The notes under the pieces: generated by a model
The model's input: only the letters and a program-made list of their open reading frames with translations
Database searches by the model: none
What the model was told of the DNA's origin: nothing
Origin: Sporolactobacillus sp. STSJ-5
GTDB taxonomy: Bacteria; Bacillota; Bacilli; Bacillales; Sporolactobacillaceae
Direction: 5' to 3'
Assembly: GCF_024385605.1 (NCBI RefSeq)
Contig: NZ_JANFOJ010000002.1
Location: forward strand, 62,001 to 126,000
Length of the DNA: 64,000 bases
Position numbers and translations under genes: made by a program
Shown: one piece after another, positions 34,871-49,473 of the stretch
Position numbering within the stretch: the stretch's first letter is position 1
Layout of the letters: every line of letters begins with the position of its first letter

Positions 34871-37642
34871 ATGGAATACAAGAAGACACTACTGATGCCG
34901 AAAACAAATTTCAAAATGCGCGGCAGTCTTCCGACCAAAGAGCCACAAATGCAGGAACAGTGGGATCACGATCATATTTATGAACAATCTTTAAAGGTGA
35001 ACGAAGGGAAACCAACATTTATTCTGCACGATGGGCCTCCTTACGCAAACGGCAATATCCACATTGGACATGCTGAAAATAAGGTGTTGAAAGACATTAT
35101 CACTCGGTTTAAGTCAATGACCGGTTATAAAGCTTATTACGTTCCCGGCTGGGATACGCACGGATTGCCGATCGAACAGCAGCTAGCCAAGAAGGGCATT
35201 GACCGCAAAAAGATGTCGGTTGCTGAACTTCGCGAAAAGTGCAAAGAATATGCGCTTGGACAGGTAGAACATCAAAAGAAGCAATTTAAAAGACTGGGTG
35301 TTCGCGGAGACTGGGATCATCCATATCTGACCTTGCATAAAGAATATGAAGCAGAACAGATCGAAGTCTTTGGTGAGATGGCAAAGAAGGGCTATATCTA
35401 TAAAGATAAAAAAACTGTTTATTGGTCTCCTTCCTCTGAATCCGCGCTTGCCGAAGCTGAAATTGAATACAAGGATGTCAAATCTTATTCCATTTATGTT
35501 GCTTTTCATGTAACTGATGGAAAAGGTGTTCTGAATCCAGATGAAGAGGTCATTATCTGGACAACAACTCCATGGACGATGCCGGCAAACCTTGCTATTG
35601 CTGTCAATCCAAAATTTGAGTACAGTGTCGTTCACGTTGCGGATCATAAATATGTCGTTGCAGCTGACTTAGTTGAATCACTGACAAAGACGTTCGACTG
35701 GGAAAATCCTCAAGTGCTGCGCACGGTCAGCGGCAAGGATTTGGAAAATGTCGTTTGCCGCCATCCGTTCTATGATCGTCCTTCATTAATGATTCTCGGC
35801 GATCATGTGACCCTGGATGCAGGTACCGGCTGCGTGCATACTGCCCCAGGTTTTGGTGCTGATGACTTTTATGTCGGCAAAAAATATGGATTGGATATTC
35901 TTTGTCCTGTTGATGATCGCGGCTGCATGACTGAAGAAGCACCTGGATTTGAAGGTATGTTCTATGAGAAAGCAAATGAGCCTGTCATTGAAAAGTTAAA
36001 AGAAGTCGGCGCACTGCTCAAGGTCGGCACGTTCACTCACTCCTACCCACATGATTGGCGAACCAAAAAACCGGTCATCTGGAGAGCGACAAAACAATGG
36101 TTTGCATCAATTAAGGCTTTTCGCGACGATATTTTAAAAGCGATTCACGAAGTGCATTGGGTTCCGTCATGGGGCGATGTACGCATGACGAATATGATCA
36201 AAGACCGTGAAGACTGGTGTATCTCGCGACAGCGCGCTTGGGGCGTTCCGATCCCTGTATTCTATGGCGAAGACGGCGAACCGATCATCACTGATGAAAC
36301 CACTCAGCACATTGCCGATCTGTTCCGTGAACATGGATCGAACATTTGGTTTCAATGGGATGCGAAGGAATTGCTGCCGGAAGGATTTACATCGGAACAC
36401 AGCCCGAACGGCATCTTCAAGAAGGAGACAGACATCATGGATGTTTGGTTCGATTCCGGCTCATCGCACCAAGGTGTCCTGACAACGCGTGAAGGATTGC
36501 GTCGTCCTGCAGACATGTATCTTGAAGGATCCGATCAATATCGCGGCTGGTTCAATTCTTCATTGGCTACATCGGTTGCTGTTACCGGTCATGCACCTTA
36601 CAAGCAAGTGCTCAGCCACGGGTTCACTCTTGATGGCAAAGGACTGAAAATGAGCAAATCCGTAGGAAACGTCATTGATCCAATGAAAGTGATGCAGCAA
36701 TATGGAGCGGATATTATTCGTCTTTGGGTAGCTTCGGTTGATTATCAAGCCGATGCCAGAGTATCAAATGAGATTCTTGGTCAAGTGGCAGAAGTTTATC
36801 GCAAGATCCGCAACACCGTTCGTTTTATGCTTGGCAACCTGAGTGATTTTACCGTCGATAAAGTAGTTCCTACACAAGATATGCCGGAACTTGAGCAATA
36901 TATGCTTGTAAAACTGAATCACTTTACCGAAACGTGCCTGAAAAATTATGAGGAATATCAATTCTTGAATGTGTACAAAGCTCTTCAGAATTATTGTTCG
37001 CTTGATTTGAGTGCATTTTATATGGATATCGCAAAAGACGCGCTCTACGTTCAACCTAAAGATTCGTTAGTTCGCCGTTCAGCACAAACAGTTCTTTATA
37101 AGACGGTTGTAGCGCTTACCAAATTACTGTCGCCGATCATTCCGCATACTGCGGAAGAAATCTGGCAACACATTCCTGGTGCGAATGAAGCTTCTCATTA
37201 TGTACAGCTTACCGAGATGCCGAAGCTGGAGAAAATTGCTGATGCAGAAGCACTCGAACAGAAATGGGCATCGCTGGTGGCGGTGCGCGACGATGTGCTC
37301 AAATCGCTGGAAAAAGCGCGCGATGCTAAGCTGATCGGAAAATCACTGGAGGCTTCCGTAACGCTTTATGTAAAACCGGAAACAGCGTTCCTAAAAAATG
37401 TTACTGACCTTGACAAACTTCTGATCGTCTCACAGGTATCCGTTGTAGAAAATGAAACGATTCCGGAAGCAGCGGATCACTATACGCGGCTTGCTGTTCT
37501 TGTGACTGCTGCCGAAGGAGAAAAATGTGAACGCTGCTGGGCAATTTTGCCATCGGTTGGTGAAGACAAAGAGCATCCGACTTTATGTAGCCATTGTGCG
37601 GAAACCGTTCGCCATGATTATGCCGGCGTAACGCTTGACTGA
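34871..37642 (+). CDS. ileS: Isoleucyl-tRNA synthetase
   Basis: The product is 923 aa from ATG 34871, 8 nt after GGAGG; an in-frame start at 34856 is upstream of that site. It is a class I synthetase that charges tRNA(Ile). Seen are [12 protein letters not shown] (HIGH motif near residue 64), the large editing domain with [14 protein letters not shown] and [12 protein letters not shown], and LKMSKSVG (Lys593, KMSKS). A C-terminal zinc finger carries CERC and CSHC. This is the standard bacterial form. It is controlled by the T-box leader. Confidence 0.97.
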   Translation: MEYKKTLLMPKTNFKMRGSLPTKEPQMQEQWDHDHIYEQSLKVNEGKPTFILHDGPPYANGNIHIGHAENKVLKDIITRFKSMTGYKAYYVPGWDTHGLPIEQQLAKKGIDRKKMSVAELREKCKEYALGQVEHQKKQFKRLGVRGDWDHPYLTLHKEYEAEQIEVFGEMAKKGYIYKDKKTVYWSPSSESALAEAEIEYKDVKSYSIYVAFHVTDGKGVLNPDEEVIIWTTTPWTMPANLAIAVNPKFEYSVVHVADHKYVVAADLVESLTKTFDWENPQVLRTVSGKDLENVVCRHPFYDRPSLMILGDHVTLDAGTGCVHTAPGFGADDFYVGKKYGLDILCPVDDRGCMTEEAPGFEGMFYEKANEPVIEKLKEVGALLKVGTFTHSYPHDWRTKKPVIWRATKQWFASIKAFRDDILKAIHEVHWVPSWGDVRMTNMIKDREDWCISRQRAWGVPIPVFYGEDGEPIITDETTQHIADLFREHGSNIWFQWDAKELLPEGFTSEHSPNGIFKKETDIMDVWFDSGSSHQGVLTTREGLRRPADMYLEGSDQYRGWFNSSLATSVAVTGHAPYKQVLSHGFTLDGKGLKMSKSVGNVIDPMKVMQQYGADIIRLWVASVDYQADARVSNEILGQVAEVYRKIRNTVRFMLGNLSDFTVDKVVPTQDMPELEQYMLVKLNHFTETCLKNYEEYQFLNVYKALQNYCSLDLSAFYMDIAKDALYVQPKDSLVRRSAQTVLYKTVVALTKLLSPIIPHTAEEIWQHIPGANEASHYVQLTEMPKLEKIADAEALEQKWASLVAVRDDVLKSLEKARDAKLIGKSLEASVTLYVKPETAFLKNVTDLDKLLIVSQVSVVENETIPEAADHYTRLAVLVTAAEGEKCERCWAILPSVGEDKEHPTLCSHCAETVRHDYAGVTLD

Positions 37643-37725
37643 GTAACATTGCTCGGCTTTTGATGATCGTGTTCATGGTTCATTAAGAAAATCATTCCCA
37701 ATCCACGTAAATATTACGCGGTCTA

Positions 37726-37782
37726 AAAATCCTCCTTTATCCCACACTAAGGAATGTGCGCGGATGCAAAGGGGGATTTTTT
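37726..37782 (+). terminator. Intrinsic terminator after ileS, overlapping the ylyA ribosome site
   Basis: AAAATCCTCCTTT (37726-37738) pairs with AAAGGGGGATTTT (37768-37780), followed by further T. The right arm contains AAAGGGGGA, which is also the only ribosome site for ylyA at 37787. Confidence 0.75.
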
Positions 37783-37786
37783 ATAG

Positions 37787-38473
37787 ATGTGGGGTTACAG
37801 AAAAATAAGAAAAAGATTGCTCGATCGAAAACAGGAACTGGAACAGAAGTTAAATCATGATATGGAGACTGCTGCCGAACTTGGTTCAGTTTCAGATATT
37901 GCTTCCGGAGAGCTGTCTGCTTATGACAACCACCCGGCTGAATCGGCGACGCAGCTTTATGATCGGGAAAAGGACCTGGCATTTCACAAGCTGGAGCAAA
38001 AAGAATATGAAGAGATTAATCATGCTTTAGAGAAAATCCACAATGGCACATATGGATACGACGAGAAAACCGGCGAGAAAATACCCCGCGCACGGTTAAA
38101 CGCTTTACCGACAGCACGTACGGTGGCAAGCCATTCGGATGTTGTTCACAACAGATCAGTGCGTCCTGTTGAAGAATCAGTGATTATGGATTTAGAAAAA
38201 CAGGGAGCAACTGATTTTGAGAGCGACGGATATAATGAGCAGAACGCCTTTGACATCGTCTCTCAATACAATGATCAGGAAGGCGTCTTTGAAGATGCGC
38301 CGTATTGCGATGACGAGGAAGGTATTGGATTTGTCGAAGAACTGGAAGCTTTTGCGGCTACAGATATTAATGGTTTTTCCGGAGACGATGAAATTCAAAT
38401 TATGAAAAATCATCATTATGATGATTGGTCGGCAAAGAATGAGGATGAGGATCTGAATCCGACTGAGCGATAA
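37787..38473 (+). CDS. ylyA: YlyA-like protein of the TraR/DksA-YteA family
   Basis: The 228-aa acidic protein starts at ATG 37787. An N-terminal coiled coil (RLLDRKQELEQKL) and SELSAYDNHPAE-type motif (GELSAYDNHPAESATQLYDREKDL) are typical of the YteA/DksA family. The zinc-finger region reads GTYGYDEKTGEKIPRARLNALPTA, but all four expected cysteines are missing. A long acidic tail follows. In B. subtilis YlyA lies at the same place between ileS and lspA and is reported to bind RNA polymerase. The role here is inferred from that. Confidence 0.8.
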   Translation: MWGYRKIRKRLLDRKQELEQKLNHDMETAAELGSVSDIASGELSAYDNHPAESATQLYDREKDLAFHKLEQKEYEEINHALEKIHNGTYGYDEKTGEKIPRARLNALPTARTVASHSDVVHNRSVRPVEESVIMDLEKQGATDFESDGYNEQNAFDIVSQYNDQEGVFEDAPYCDDEEGIGFVEELEAFAATDINGFSGDDEIQIMKNHHYDDWSAKNEDEDLNPTER

Positions 38474-38484
38474 TTCAGATTGCA

Positions 38485-38510
38485 GCAGCAGACCAAAGGG
38501 TCTCTGCTGC
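38485..38510. other. Hairpin after ylyA
   Basis: GCAGCAGA (38485-38492) pairs with TCTGCTGC (38503-38510), with extra GACC/GGTC pairing inside. A/T-rich sequence follows but there is no solid U-tract, so termination is uncertain. A second hairpin, TTCTGCAC / GTGCAGAA (38570-38590), lies just before lspA. Confidence 0.4.
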
Positions 38511-38617
38511 GTACATATATCTTTTAAACAATCTATGCTAAAATTTAGGGTAAACTAGGAAAAATTTAATTCTGCACGATTGGTGCAGAAAACAACGCGT
38601 TTTGGAGGAACTTATTC

Positions 38618-39073
38618 ATGATTTATTACGCACTTGCATTCATTGTTTTACTCATCGACCAGCTTTCAAAATGGCTTGTCGTACATAATATGGCAATTGG
38701 TCAAAGCACGCCGATTGTTCCCGGCTTTTTCTACCTGACGTCAATTCGTAATAACGGAGCAGCATGGAGCATTTTGGAAGGACAATTTGTTTTCTTTTTC
38801 ATTATCACCATTGTTGTCTTGGCTGTCGTTGTGTACTACATGCAGAAATTGGGCAGAAAGCAGCCAATCTTAGGTACATCACTGGGATTGATTATCGGCG
38901 GGACGCTTGGAAATTTTATCGATCGGCTGTTTCGCGGTGAAGTCGTCGATTTTATTCACGTCTATATTGTCCGTTATAATTTTCCGGTTTTTAACCTTGC
39001 GGATTCCTCGCTTTTTATCGGTGTCGTTCTGCTCATCATTTACTTGTTTCTCGACGGGAAGAAGGAACATTAA
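38618..39073 (+). CDS. lspA: Lipoprotein signal peptidase
   Basis: The product is 151 aa from ATG 38618, behind TTTGGAGGAA. LspA cleaves signal peptides from diacylated prolipoproteins in the membrane. It has four membrane spans, the NNGAAWS motif, and the catalytic aspartates Asp102 (GNFIDRLF) and Asp129 (FNLADSS). Its stop shares a base with the rluD ATG (TAATG), so the two are translationally coupled. Confidence 0.96.
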   Translation: MIYYALAFIVLLIDQLSKWLVVHNMAIGQSTPIVPGFFYLTSIRNNGAAWSILEGQFVFFFIITIVVLAVVVYYMQKLGRKQPILGTSLGLIIGGTLGNFIDRLFRGEVVDFIHVYIVRYNFPVFNLADSSLFIGVVLLIIYLFLDGKKEH

Positions 39074-39993
39074 TGCCTGATATCATGCGGTCAGTTGAAG
39101 GAAAGGATGAAGGCAAAAGGATTGACAGTTGGGTGAGCGATGAGATTGCAAACGAATCAAGGAGCAGAATTCAGCAGCTCATCAAGGATGGGCATATAGT
39201 GGTCAATGGCAAAGCAGTCAAAACGAGTTATCGGATGAAGACAGATGACCAAGTTTCTGTACACTTGCCGGAACCTGAACCGCTTGATGTTGTGCCTGAA
39301 GACATTCCACTTGATATAGTTTATGAGGATTCTTCGGTAATTGTTGTTAACAAACCAAGAGGGATGGTCGTTCATCCGGCACCGGGGCATATGAGCGGCA
39401 CTTTAGTTAACGCTCTGCTTAGTCACTGTCATGATTTATCAGGTATTAATGGCGTGATGCGTCCCGGAATTGTACACCGCATTGATATGGAGACCTCAGG
39501 GCTGTTAATGGTCGCGAAGACGGATGAGGCACACCGGTCGCTCGCTGCACAGTTAAAAGATAAGACAACAAAGCGTATGTATTTAGCAATTGTTCATGGG
39601 AGCCTTCCGCATGATGAAGGAACCATTGATGCGCCCATTGGCCGAGCTGATAAAGATCGAAAGAAAATGGCCGTAACAGATAAGAACAGCAAGCATGCAG
39701 TGACCCATTTTAAAGTACTTGAGCGATTTGCAAAATACACGTATGTCGCATGCAGACTTGAAACGGGCCGCACACACCAGATTCGTGTCCACATGGCTTA
39801 CATTGGGCATCCACTTGCCGGCGATCCTAAATATGGGCCACGAAAAACGCTGCCCATTGAAGGACAAGCTCTTCATGCCGCAGAACTTGGTTTCAGCCAT
39901 CCGGTCACACATGAATTCATGCTTTTTCAAGCACCGCTTCCTGGCGATATGAAGAAACTACTTGAAGATCTTCGAGCAGGCAGATATATGTAA
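39073..39993 (+). CDS. rluD: Ribosomal large subunit pseudouridine synthase (RluD family)
   Basis: The product is 306 aa from ATG 39073. An N-terminal S4 domain (about 15-60) and the pseudouridine synthase catalytic domain are present. The catalytic aspartate is in HRIDMETSGLLMVAK (about residue 138). Other motifs are VNKPRGMVVHP and ETGRTHQIRVHMAYIGHPLAGDPKYG. It is the orthologue of ylyB, which follows lspA in B. subtilis. The exact 23S rRNA target is inferred from the family. Confidence 0.92.
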   Translation: MPDIMRSVEGKDEGKRIDSWVSDEIANESRSRIQQLIKDGHIVVNGKAVKTSYRMKTDDQVSVHLPEPEPLDVVPEDIPLDIVYEDSSVIVVNKPRGMVVHPAPGHMSGTLVNALLSHCHDLSGINGVMRPGIVHRIDMETSGLLMVAKTDEAHRSLAAQLKDKTTKRMYLAIVHGSLPHDEGTIDAPIGRADKDRKKMAVTDKNSKHAVTHFKVLERFAKYTYVACRLETGRTHQIRVHMAYIGHPLAGDPKYGPRKTLPIEGQALHAAELGFSHPVTHEFMLFQAPLPGDMKKLLEDLRAGRYM

Positions 39994-40035
39994 AAAAAAT
40001 ATTTTCATTAAACAAAGCAAAATGCTCATTGTGCA

Positions 40036-40064
40036 TTGACAAATCATCTCTCATTTGGCATACT
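40036..40064 (+). promoter_or_regulatory. Sigma-A promoter of the pyr operon
   Basis: TTGACA (40036-40041), a 17-bp spacer and CATACT (40059-40064). It lies about 40 bp before the first PyrR-binding loop. Confidence 0.8.
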
Positions 40065-40105
40065 TGCAATAGCTTAAATGAACTGAATGATTTCCTTTTA
40101 ATTTT

Positions 40106-40799
<694 letters not shown>

Positions 40800-40835
40800 T
40801 AATTTGAAACAGAACGTTGAACACCTTTTAAAGGC

Positions 40836-40924
40836 AGTCCAGAGAGACTGATAAAGAGTGATTGAGCGCAATACGGCTTTTTTTGCAAAACCTCTTTGTC
40901 AGATTTTTGATGAAGAGGTTTTTT
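40836..40924 (+). promoter_or_regulatory. PyrR attenuator between pyrR and pyrB
   Basis: AGTCCAGAGAGACT (40836-40849) is the PyrR-binding loop. The terminator stem AACCTCTT (40889-40896) / AAGAGGTT (40913-40920) is followed by a T run. This is the second and last attenuator of the operon. Confidence 0.9.
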
Positions 40925-41019
40925 GTATGCCTATAAGGGCTTATTGGATCAGAATTTGTTTGCAAAAAGTTTATGCAGCGCAATTAGGCGCACATTAAAG
41001 ACTAGAGGGGGATTTTCAG

Positions 41020-41940
41020 ATGGCTAATCTGCTTAGTTTGAATGATCTTTCAACAACGGAGATCAATTCAATTTTGGACCGTGCGCAGCAAATACATGAG
41101 ATGAATGATGAGGGATGGGCTGCACCGAATCATACTTTGGTTGCCAATCTGTTTTACGAACCAAGCACGCGCACACGCTTCAGTTTTGAAACAGCTGAAA
41201 AGAGGCTGGGCTATCAGGTCCTTAATTTCAGCAGCAATACATCAAGCGCACTAAAAGGTGAAACCCTTTATGATACGGTACGCACGATGGAATCGCTTGG
41301 AGCAAAAGCAGTCGTTATTCGCCACCAGGAGCTGGGCTACTATAAGGCGCTTGGTAACATTGATCTCTCGATTCTTAATGCAGGAGACGGGGCAGGAGAC
41401 CATCCCACACAAGCCTTGCTGGATCTTTTAACTCTGCGACAGGAATTTATGATGCTGCGAGGTTTAACCGTTGCGATCATCGGCGACTTGCGCTACAGCA
41501 GAGTTGCAAAATCGGATGCAGAAGTATTGAATCGAATGGGATGCCGAGTGCTGCTCTCCGGACCGGCTGAATGGCAGAATGAATTACTTCCGGGCACGTA
41601 TGTGACAGTCGATGAAGCGATTGAAGAGGCGGATGCCGTAATCATGCTTCGCATTCAGCATGAACGTCATGAACAAGCCATGAAAATGACAAGAGAAGAC
41701 TACCATGAACGATACGGACTGACTATGGAACGCACTCTGAGAATGAAACAGGGAAGCATTATCATGCACCCCGGTCCAATTAATCGCGGCGTGGAATTGG
41801 ACGATGAACTGGTTGAGAGTGAACGTTCCCGGTACTTCAAACAAATCAAAAACGGTGTCTTTGCACGGATGGCTGCATTGGAATGGGCAATCAGTACTGA
41901 AGCTAAGGTGCTTGTTGAACCAGTTGCTGAAAAAATGTGA
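41020..41940 (+). CDS. pyrB: Aspartate carbamoyltransferase
   Basis: The product is 306 aa from ATG 41020, behind AGAGGGGGA. PyrB condenses carbamoyl phosphate with L-aspartate, the committed pyrimidine step. The carbamoyl-phosphate loop FYEPSTRTRFSFE (about 47-59), HPTQALLDL and MHPGPINRGVE are present. It lies directly after the second PyrR attenuator; pyrP, usually before it, is absent, and so is pyrC after it. Confidence 0.97.
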   Translation: MANLLSLNDLSTTEINSILDRAQQIHEMNDEGWAAPNHTLVANLFYEPSTRTRFSFETAEKRLGYQVLNFSSNTSSALKGETLYDTVRTMESLGAKAVVIRHQELGYYKALGNIDLSILNAGDGAGDHPTQALLDLLTLRQEFMMLRGLTVAIIGDLRYSRVAKSDAEVLNRMGCRVLLSGPAEWQNELLPGTYVTVDEAIEEADAVIMLRIQHERHEQAMKMTREDYHERYGLTMERTLRMKQGSIIMHPGPINRGVELDDELVESERSRYFKQIKNGVFARMAALEWAISTEAKVLVEPVAEKM

Positions 41941-42002
41941 TGTACTAAATTTTCGCAAACAAATGGGATTGTGCCCATTTGATATAAAGGAGTGGCAATC
42001 AA

Positions 42003-43094
42003 TTGAAAAGACAGCTGATATTGGAAAACGGAGCAGCATTTGTCGGTGAGGGATTCGGCAGCAGCTCCGAGATGAAGGGTGAGGTCGTCTTTAATACAGG
42101 AATGACCGGTTACCAAGAATTGATTACCGATCCGTCTTATTGTGGACAAATTGTCACAATGACTTATCCGCTAATTGGAAACTATGGAATTAATCGTTCA
42201 GATAATGAATCCGGTCGTCCCAGCATTTCAGGGTTGATCGTTAAGGAAGTCGCAAAAACACCTTCTCACTGGCAAAAAGAAAAAACGCTCAGTGAATGGC
42301 TGAACGAATACGATGTTCCGGGGATCGAAGGAATTGACACACGCAAGCTCACCAAAATTATTCGTGAATACGGGACATTGCGCGGAAAGATTGTATCTGC
42401 TGATGCCGATCCGGCTAAGGTTGCTGCAGAGCTCAAGCAATGGCCGCTTCCTACCGATCAGATCAGCCGAGTATCAACGAAATCCGCTTATGTCACACCG
42501 GGTTCAGGACCGCGTGTGGTGCTGGTCGACTTTGGTGCGAAACAAGGTATTCTTCGTGAATGTATTAAAAGAAACTTTGATGTTGTCATCGTTCCTTATC
42601 AAACAACGGCAGACGATATTCTGAAACTTCGCCCGGACGGCGTCTTGCTGAGTAACGGACCTGGGGATCCTAAAGAAGTGCCAGATGCGGTAGAGGCAGT
42701 TCGGAAAATTCTCGGGAAGGTTCCTGTTTTCGGCATTTGCCTTGGTCATCAGCTATTCGCACTTGCTTCGGGAGCTAATACAGTTAAAATGCGCTTTGGA
42801 CACCGCGGCGTTAATCACCCAGTGAAAAATCTAAGATCAGGAAAGTTTGTCATTACTTCACAAAATCATGGCTTCACAGTGGAAAAAGAATCACTGAACG
42901 GTACAGATCTGGAAATTACTCATGTAGCGATTAATGATGGAACAATAGAAGGTTTGCGTCACACGAAGTATCCGGCGTTCAGTGTTCAGTATCATCCGGA
43001 AGCTTCCCCGGGACCGGATGACAGTCAGGATCTTTTTGATGAATTTCTCAGCATGATGGAAACGAACAAGAAAGAGGGTGCAGAGCTTGCCTAA
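42003..43094 (+). CDS. pyrAA: Carbamoyl-phosphate synthase small subunit (pyrimidine-specific)
   Basis: The product is 363 aa from TTG 42003, behind AAGGAGTGG. This glutaminase subunit releases ammonia for carbamoyl phosphate. An N-terminal CPSase domain ([27 protein letters not shown]) and a class I glutamine amidotransferase domain are present. The nucleophile Cys246 is in [12 protein letters not shown] and the His-Glu pair in YHPEASPGP. It overlaps the start of pyrAB by 8 nt. Confidence 0.96.
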   Translation: MKRQLILENGAAFVGEGFGSSSEMKGEVVFNTGMTGYQELITDPSYCGQIVTMTYPLIGNYGINRSDNESGRPSISGLIVKEVAKTPSHWQKEKTLSEWLNEYDVPGIEGIDTRKLTKIIREYGTLRGKIVSADADPAKVAAELKQWPLPTDQISRVSTKSAYVTPGSGPRVVLVDFGAKQGILRECIKRNFDVVIVPYQTTADDILKLRPDGVLLSNGPGDPKEVPDAVEAVRKILGKVPVFGICLGHQLFALASGANTVKMRFGHRGVNHPVKNLRSGKFVITSQNHGFTVEKESLNGTDLEITHVAINDGTIEGLRHTKYPAFSVQYHPEASPGPDDSQDLFDEFLSMMETNKKEGAELA

Positions 43095-46000
43095 GCGCAC
43101 AGATATTAAGAAAGTATTAGTCATCGGTTCAGGACCGATTATCATTGGTCAAGCAGCGGAATTTGATTATTCCGGCACGCAGGCTTGCCAATCCTTGCGA
43201 GAAGAAGGCTATGAAGTCGTTCTTGTCAACTCCAATCCGGCAACAATCATGACGGATACCGATATTGCAGATCGCGTATATATTGAACCTTTGACCGTTG
43301 AATTTGTCAGCAAGATTATTCGTAAAGAGCATCCGGACGGCCTGCTTGCAACATTAGGCGGTCAAACCGGCTTGAATCTTGCGGTGCAGCTGCATCAATC
43401 AGGTGTACTGGATGAGTTGAACGTTCAATTTCTTGGAACAAACCTCGATAGTATTGAACAGGCCGAGGACCGTGAGAAATTCCGTAACTTGATGATTGAA
43501 CTTGGCGAGCCTGTTCCTCCAAGCGAAATTGTTACCAGTTTGGAAGAGGCGCGTACTTTTGTTAAAAAAGTGGGCTTGCCGGTTATTATTCGTCCAGCGT
43601 TCACTTTGGGCGGAACAGGCGGAGGAATTGCCTCAACGGACGAAGAACTGGACACGATAGCAGAAAATGGATTGAAGCTAAGTCCAGTAACTCAAGTATT
43701 GATTGAAAAGAGTATTGCCGGTTTCAAGGAAATTGAATTCGAAGTGATGCGTGATGCCAATGACGGCGCAATCTCAGTCTGTCACATGGAGAATATTGAT
43801 CCGGTTGGCATTCACACCGGTGACTCAATCGTTACTGCTCCTTGTCAGACATTAAGTGATCGTGATCTGCAGCACCTTAGAAGTGTATCGTTGAAGATTG
43901 TGCGTGCGTTAAAGATTGAAGGCGGCTGCAATGTGCAGCTTGCTCAGGACCCGCATAGTGATCGTTATTTTATCATCGAAGTTAATCCGCGTGTCAGTCG
44001 ATCATCGGCACTTGCCTCGAAAGCAACAGGGTATCCGATTGCTAAAGTAGCGGCAAAAATTGCTGTCGGTTATCATTTGGATGAAATTAAGAACGCCGTA
44101 ACGGGTACAACATATGCCAGCTTCGAACCGACGCTGGATTATGTTGTAACGAAAATCCCGCGTTGGCCATTTGATAAATTCGATGATGCCAAACGGACGC
44201 TTGGTACGCAGATGAAAGCAACCGGTGAGGTTTTGGCGATGGGCCGTAATTTTGAGGAATCGATTTTAAAAGCAGTTCGCTCACTTGAGAATGGTACCTT
44301 GCACTTAGAACTTAAAGAAACTGAAGATATGAGCATGGACGATTTGTTCAATATTATTAAGAAAAAAGATGACCGTCGATTATTCTTGATTGCTGAAACA
44401 TTGAGACGCGGAGCTGACATTGAAGAAATTTGGGCATGCACGCAGATCGACCGCTTCTTCTTGAACAAAATCGCAAATATCGTAGCGATTGAAGAAGAGC
44501 TTGCAGCATCACCAAATAACGAGACTATTCTTCTTAGAGCGAAAAAGCATGGCTTTAGTGACTGGAAAATTGCGCAATGCTGGAAGACAACGGAAAAAGC
44601 TGTCTCCGAGTGGCGCAAAGAGATCGGTATTCGGCCTGTTTATAAAATGGTTGATACCTGTGCAGGAGAATTCACCTCGGAAACGCCTTACTACTACAGC
44701 AGTTATGAGGATGAGAATGAATCTGTGGTCTCTGAACGTGAGAGCGTCATCGTACTGGGTTCTGGTCCAATCAGAATTGGACAAGGTGTTGAATTCGATT
44801 ACGCGACCGTGCACGCTGTATGGGCAATTAAGCAACAGGGCTACGAAGCAATCATGATTAACAATAACCCGGAAACCGTGTCGACGGATTTCAGTATCTC
44901 GGATAAGCTCTATGTTGAACCATTGACGCTTGAAGATGTCATGCATGTGATCGACTTGGAGAAACCAAAGGGTGTTGTCGTTCAGTTCGGAGGTCAAACA
45001 GCAATTAATCTTGCATCAGGGCTTGCAGCAAATGGTGTCAAGATTCTTGGAACAACACTGGATGCGATGGATCAAGCGGAAGATCGTGACCGCTTTGAAC
45101 AGCTGCTTCTTAAACTCAATGTTGATCATCCCGCAGGCGATACAGCTTTCTCAACGAAGGAAGCTGTAAAGATTGCCAATCGACTTGGCTATCCTGTCCT
45201 TGTTCGTCCTTCCTATGTACTCGGCGGACGCGCAATGGAGATTGTTTATAATGAAGCTTCTCTCAAGCACTATATGGATCATGCAGTTCTGATTAATCCG
45301 GATCATCCTGTGCTGGTTGACCGTTACCTGATTGGAACGGAAATCGAACTTGATGCCTTGTCTGATGGGGAGAATGTGTACATTCCAGGTATCATGGAAC
45401 ATATTGAACGTGCAGGCGTACATTCAGGAGACTCCATTGCGGTTTATCCGGCGCAGACTTTAAATGCTGAAGTAAAACAAGAGGTTGTCAACACGGCAAT
45501 CAAAATTGCTCGAGGTCTCAAGGTTGTCGGTATGATGAATATTCAATTTATCATTCACAATAATCATGTATATGTGATTGAAGTAAATCCAAGAGCAAGC
45601 CGTACTGTTCCATTTTTGAGCAAAATCACAGGTGTTCCGATGGCAAAAGTTGCGACAAAGCTCATTCTTGGCGAAAAACTAGAAAAACTTGGTTATAAAA
45701 CCGGTATTCATCCGGAACCTGAGCGCGGCGTCTATGTCAAAGTCCCGGTATTCTCATTCGCCAAACTACGCCGTGTCGATGTGACACTTGGACCGGAAAT
45801 GAAATCGACCGGAGAAGTCATGGGGCAGGATGTCACGGTAGAGAAGGCACTGTACAAGGGATTACTGGCAAGCGGAATGACGATTCCGGCACATGGATCT
45901 GTACTCTTCACCATTGCTGATAAAGACAAGGAAGAGGCGCTTGCACTAGTTAAGCGGTTCTATGATATCGGCTACAATATACTGGCTACTGAAGGCACAG

Positions 46001-46325
46001 CTGCAATGATTGCAGAACGTAATATTTCAGTCACAACCGTTAACAAGATCGGAGGAGAATCACCGAATCTTCTCGATGTGATCCGCCACGGCGGTGCGCA
46101 ATTCGTTGTCAACACATTGACAAGAGGTCAGCGTCCCGCTCGAGACGGATTCCGTATTCGCCGTGAATCGGTTGAAAACGGCGTTGTTTGTCTCACATCA
46201 CTTGACACGACCGAGGCACTCCTTACCGTTCTTGAATCACTCGCTTTCCAAACCGAATGCATGCCGCAGATGGATGATCACTCGACGGTTAAGGAAGGGA
46301 GCGGCAACAAAGCAGGTGTCGTTCA

Positions 46326-46329
<4 letters not shown>
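43087..46329 (+). CDS. pyrAB: Carbamoyl-phosphate synthase large subunit (pyrimidine-specific)
   Basis: The product is 1080 aa from TTG 43087 ([18 protein letters not shown]), 8 nt after AGAGGG; a GTG at 43078 adds only three residues. It makes carbamoyl phosphate from bicarbonate, ammonia and two ATP. Two homologous ATP-grasp halves are visible, each opening with a Rossmann motif ([21 protein letters not shown] and [20 protein letters not shown]). A C-terminal allosteric MGS-like domain (about 935-1065) follows. The gene overlaps pyrK by 4 nt. Confidence 0.96.
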
Positions 46330-48716
<2,387 letters not shown>

Positions 48717-48735
<19 letters not shown>

Positions 48736-49361
48736 TTGCACAAGATCTTTTAAAAATAAACGCCGTCGTCTTGAGTCCGGACGATCCGTTTACATGGGCA
48801 TCCGGTATCAAATCTCCGGTTTATTGCGATAATCGATTAACACTTGCCTATCCCGATGTTCGCAAGGATGTCATTAACGCATTCGTTGCGCTCATTAAAA
48901 AAGATTATCCGGATGCTGAAGTCATCGCCGGAACAGCGACAGCGGGTATCCCCCATGCGGCATTGATTGCTGAGGCGATGGGACTGCCAATGGCTTATAT
49001 TCGTTCATCAGCTAAATCGCATGGCCGTAAGAAACAAATCGAAGGCATTATTAATCCGGGACAGAAAGTCGTTGTTATTGACGATCTGATTTCAACAGGC
49101 GGAAGTGTATTGACTGCAGTTCACGCGGTTGAAGCAGCGGAAGCAGAAGTACTGGGTGTTGCCGCAATTTTTACATATCAATTACCACAAGCAACAATTA
49201 ATTTTGAAAAAGAAAATGTGCGATTAACTACGCTTACCAATTTTGACACGCTCATTCATTTGGCGGAAGAACAGGGCAAAATCAGTGGCACACAACTTGA
49301 ACAGCTTAAACTTTGGTACGCAGATCCTACATCAGAAGACTGGCGTGCGCAAAAGAAATAA
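48717..49361 (+). CDS. pyrE: Orotate phosphoribosyltransferase
   Basis: The product is 214 aa from ATG 48717, behind TGGAGGAA inside pyrF. PyrE joins orotate and PRPP to make OMP. The PRPP loop is KVVVIDDLISTGGSVLTAV (about 117-135). The FTWASGIKSPVYCDNR motif and the AYIRSSAKSHGRKKQIEG loop are typical. It is the last gene of the operon, and a terminator follows. Confidence 0.96.
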
Positions 49362-49390
49362 AATAAGCGGATGAAACATAGAGTTTCGAG

Positions 49391-49421
49391 AAAGAGCCTT
49401 CTTTGAGGAGGTTCTTTTTTT
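49391..49421 (+). terminator. Intrinsic terminator of the pyr operon
   Basis: AAAGAGCC (49391-49398) pairs with GGTTCTTT (49410-49417, one G-U), followed by more T. Confidence 0.85.
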
Positions 49422-49457
49422 GTTACATGCGGATAATGTGCAGATACGCACGGAAAA

Positions 49458-49473
49458 ATGCGTGATCACGCAT
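49458..49473. promoter_or_regulatory. 16-bp perfect palindrome upstream of a membrane-protein gene
   Basis: ATGCGTGATCACGCAT is a perfect dyad. ACGCA also occurs at 49446-49450, just upstream. It lies 66 bp before the GTG at 49539 and about 34 bp before a TACAAT (49507-49512) that could be a -10. It is a possible operator; the binding protein is unknown. Confidence 0.4.

Noticed and set aside
43316-43655. Antisense open frames within pyrAB
   Set aside because: Long open frames opposite a conserved, codon-biased gene are expected; there is no ribosome site or recognisable domain.
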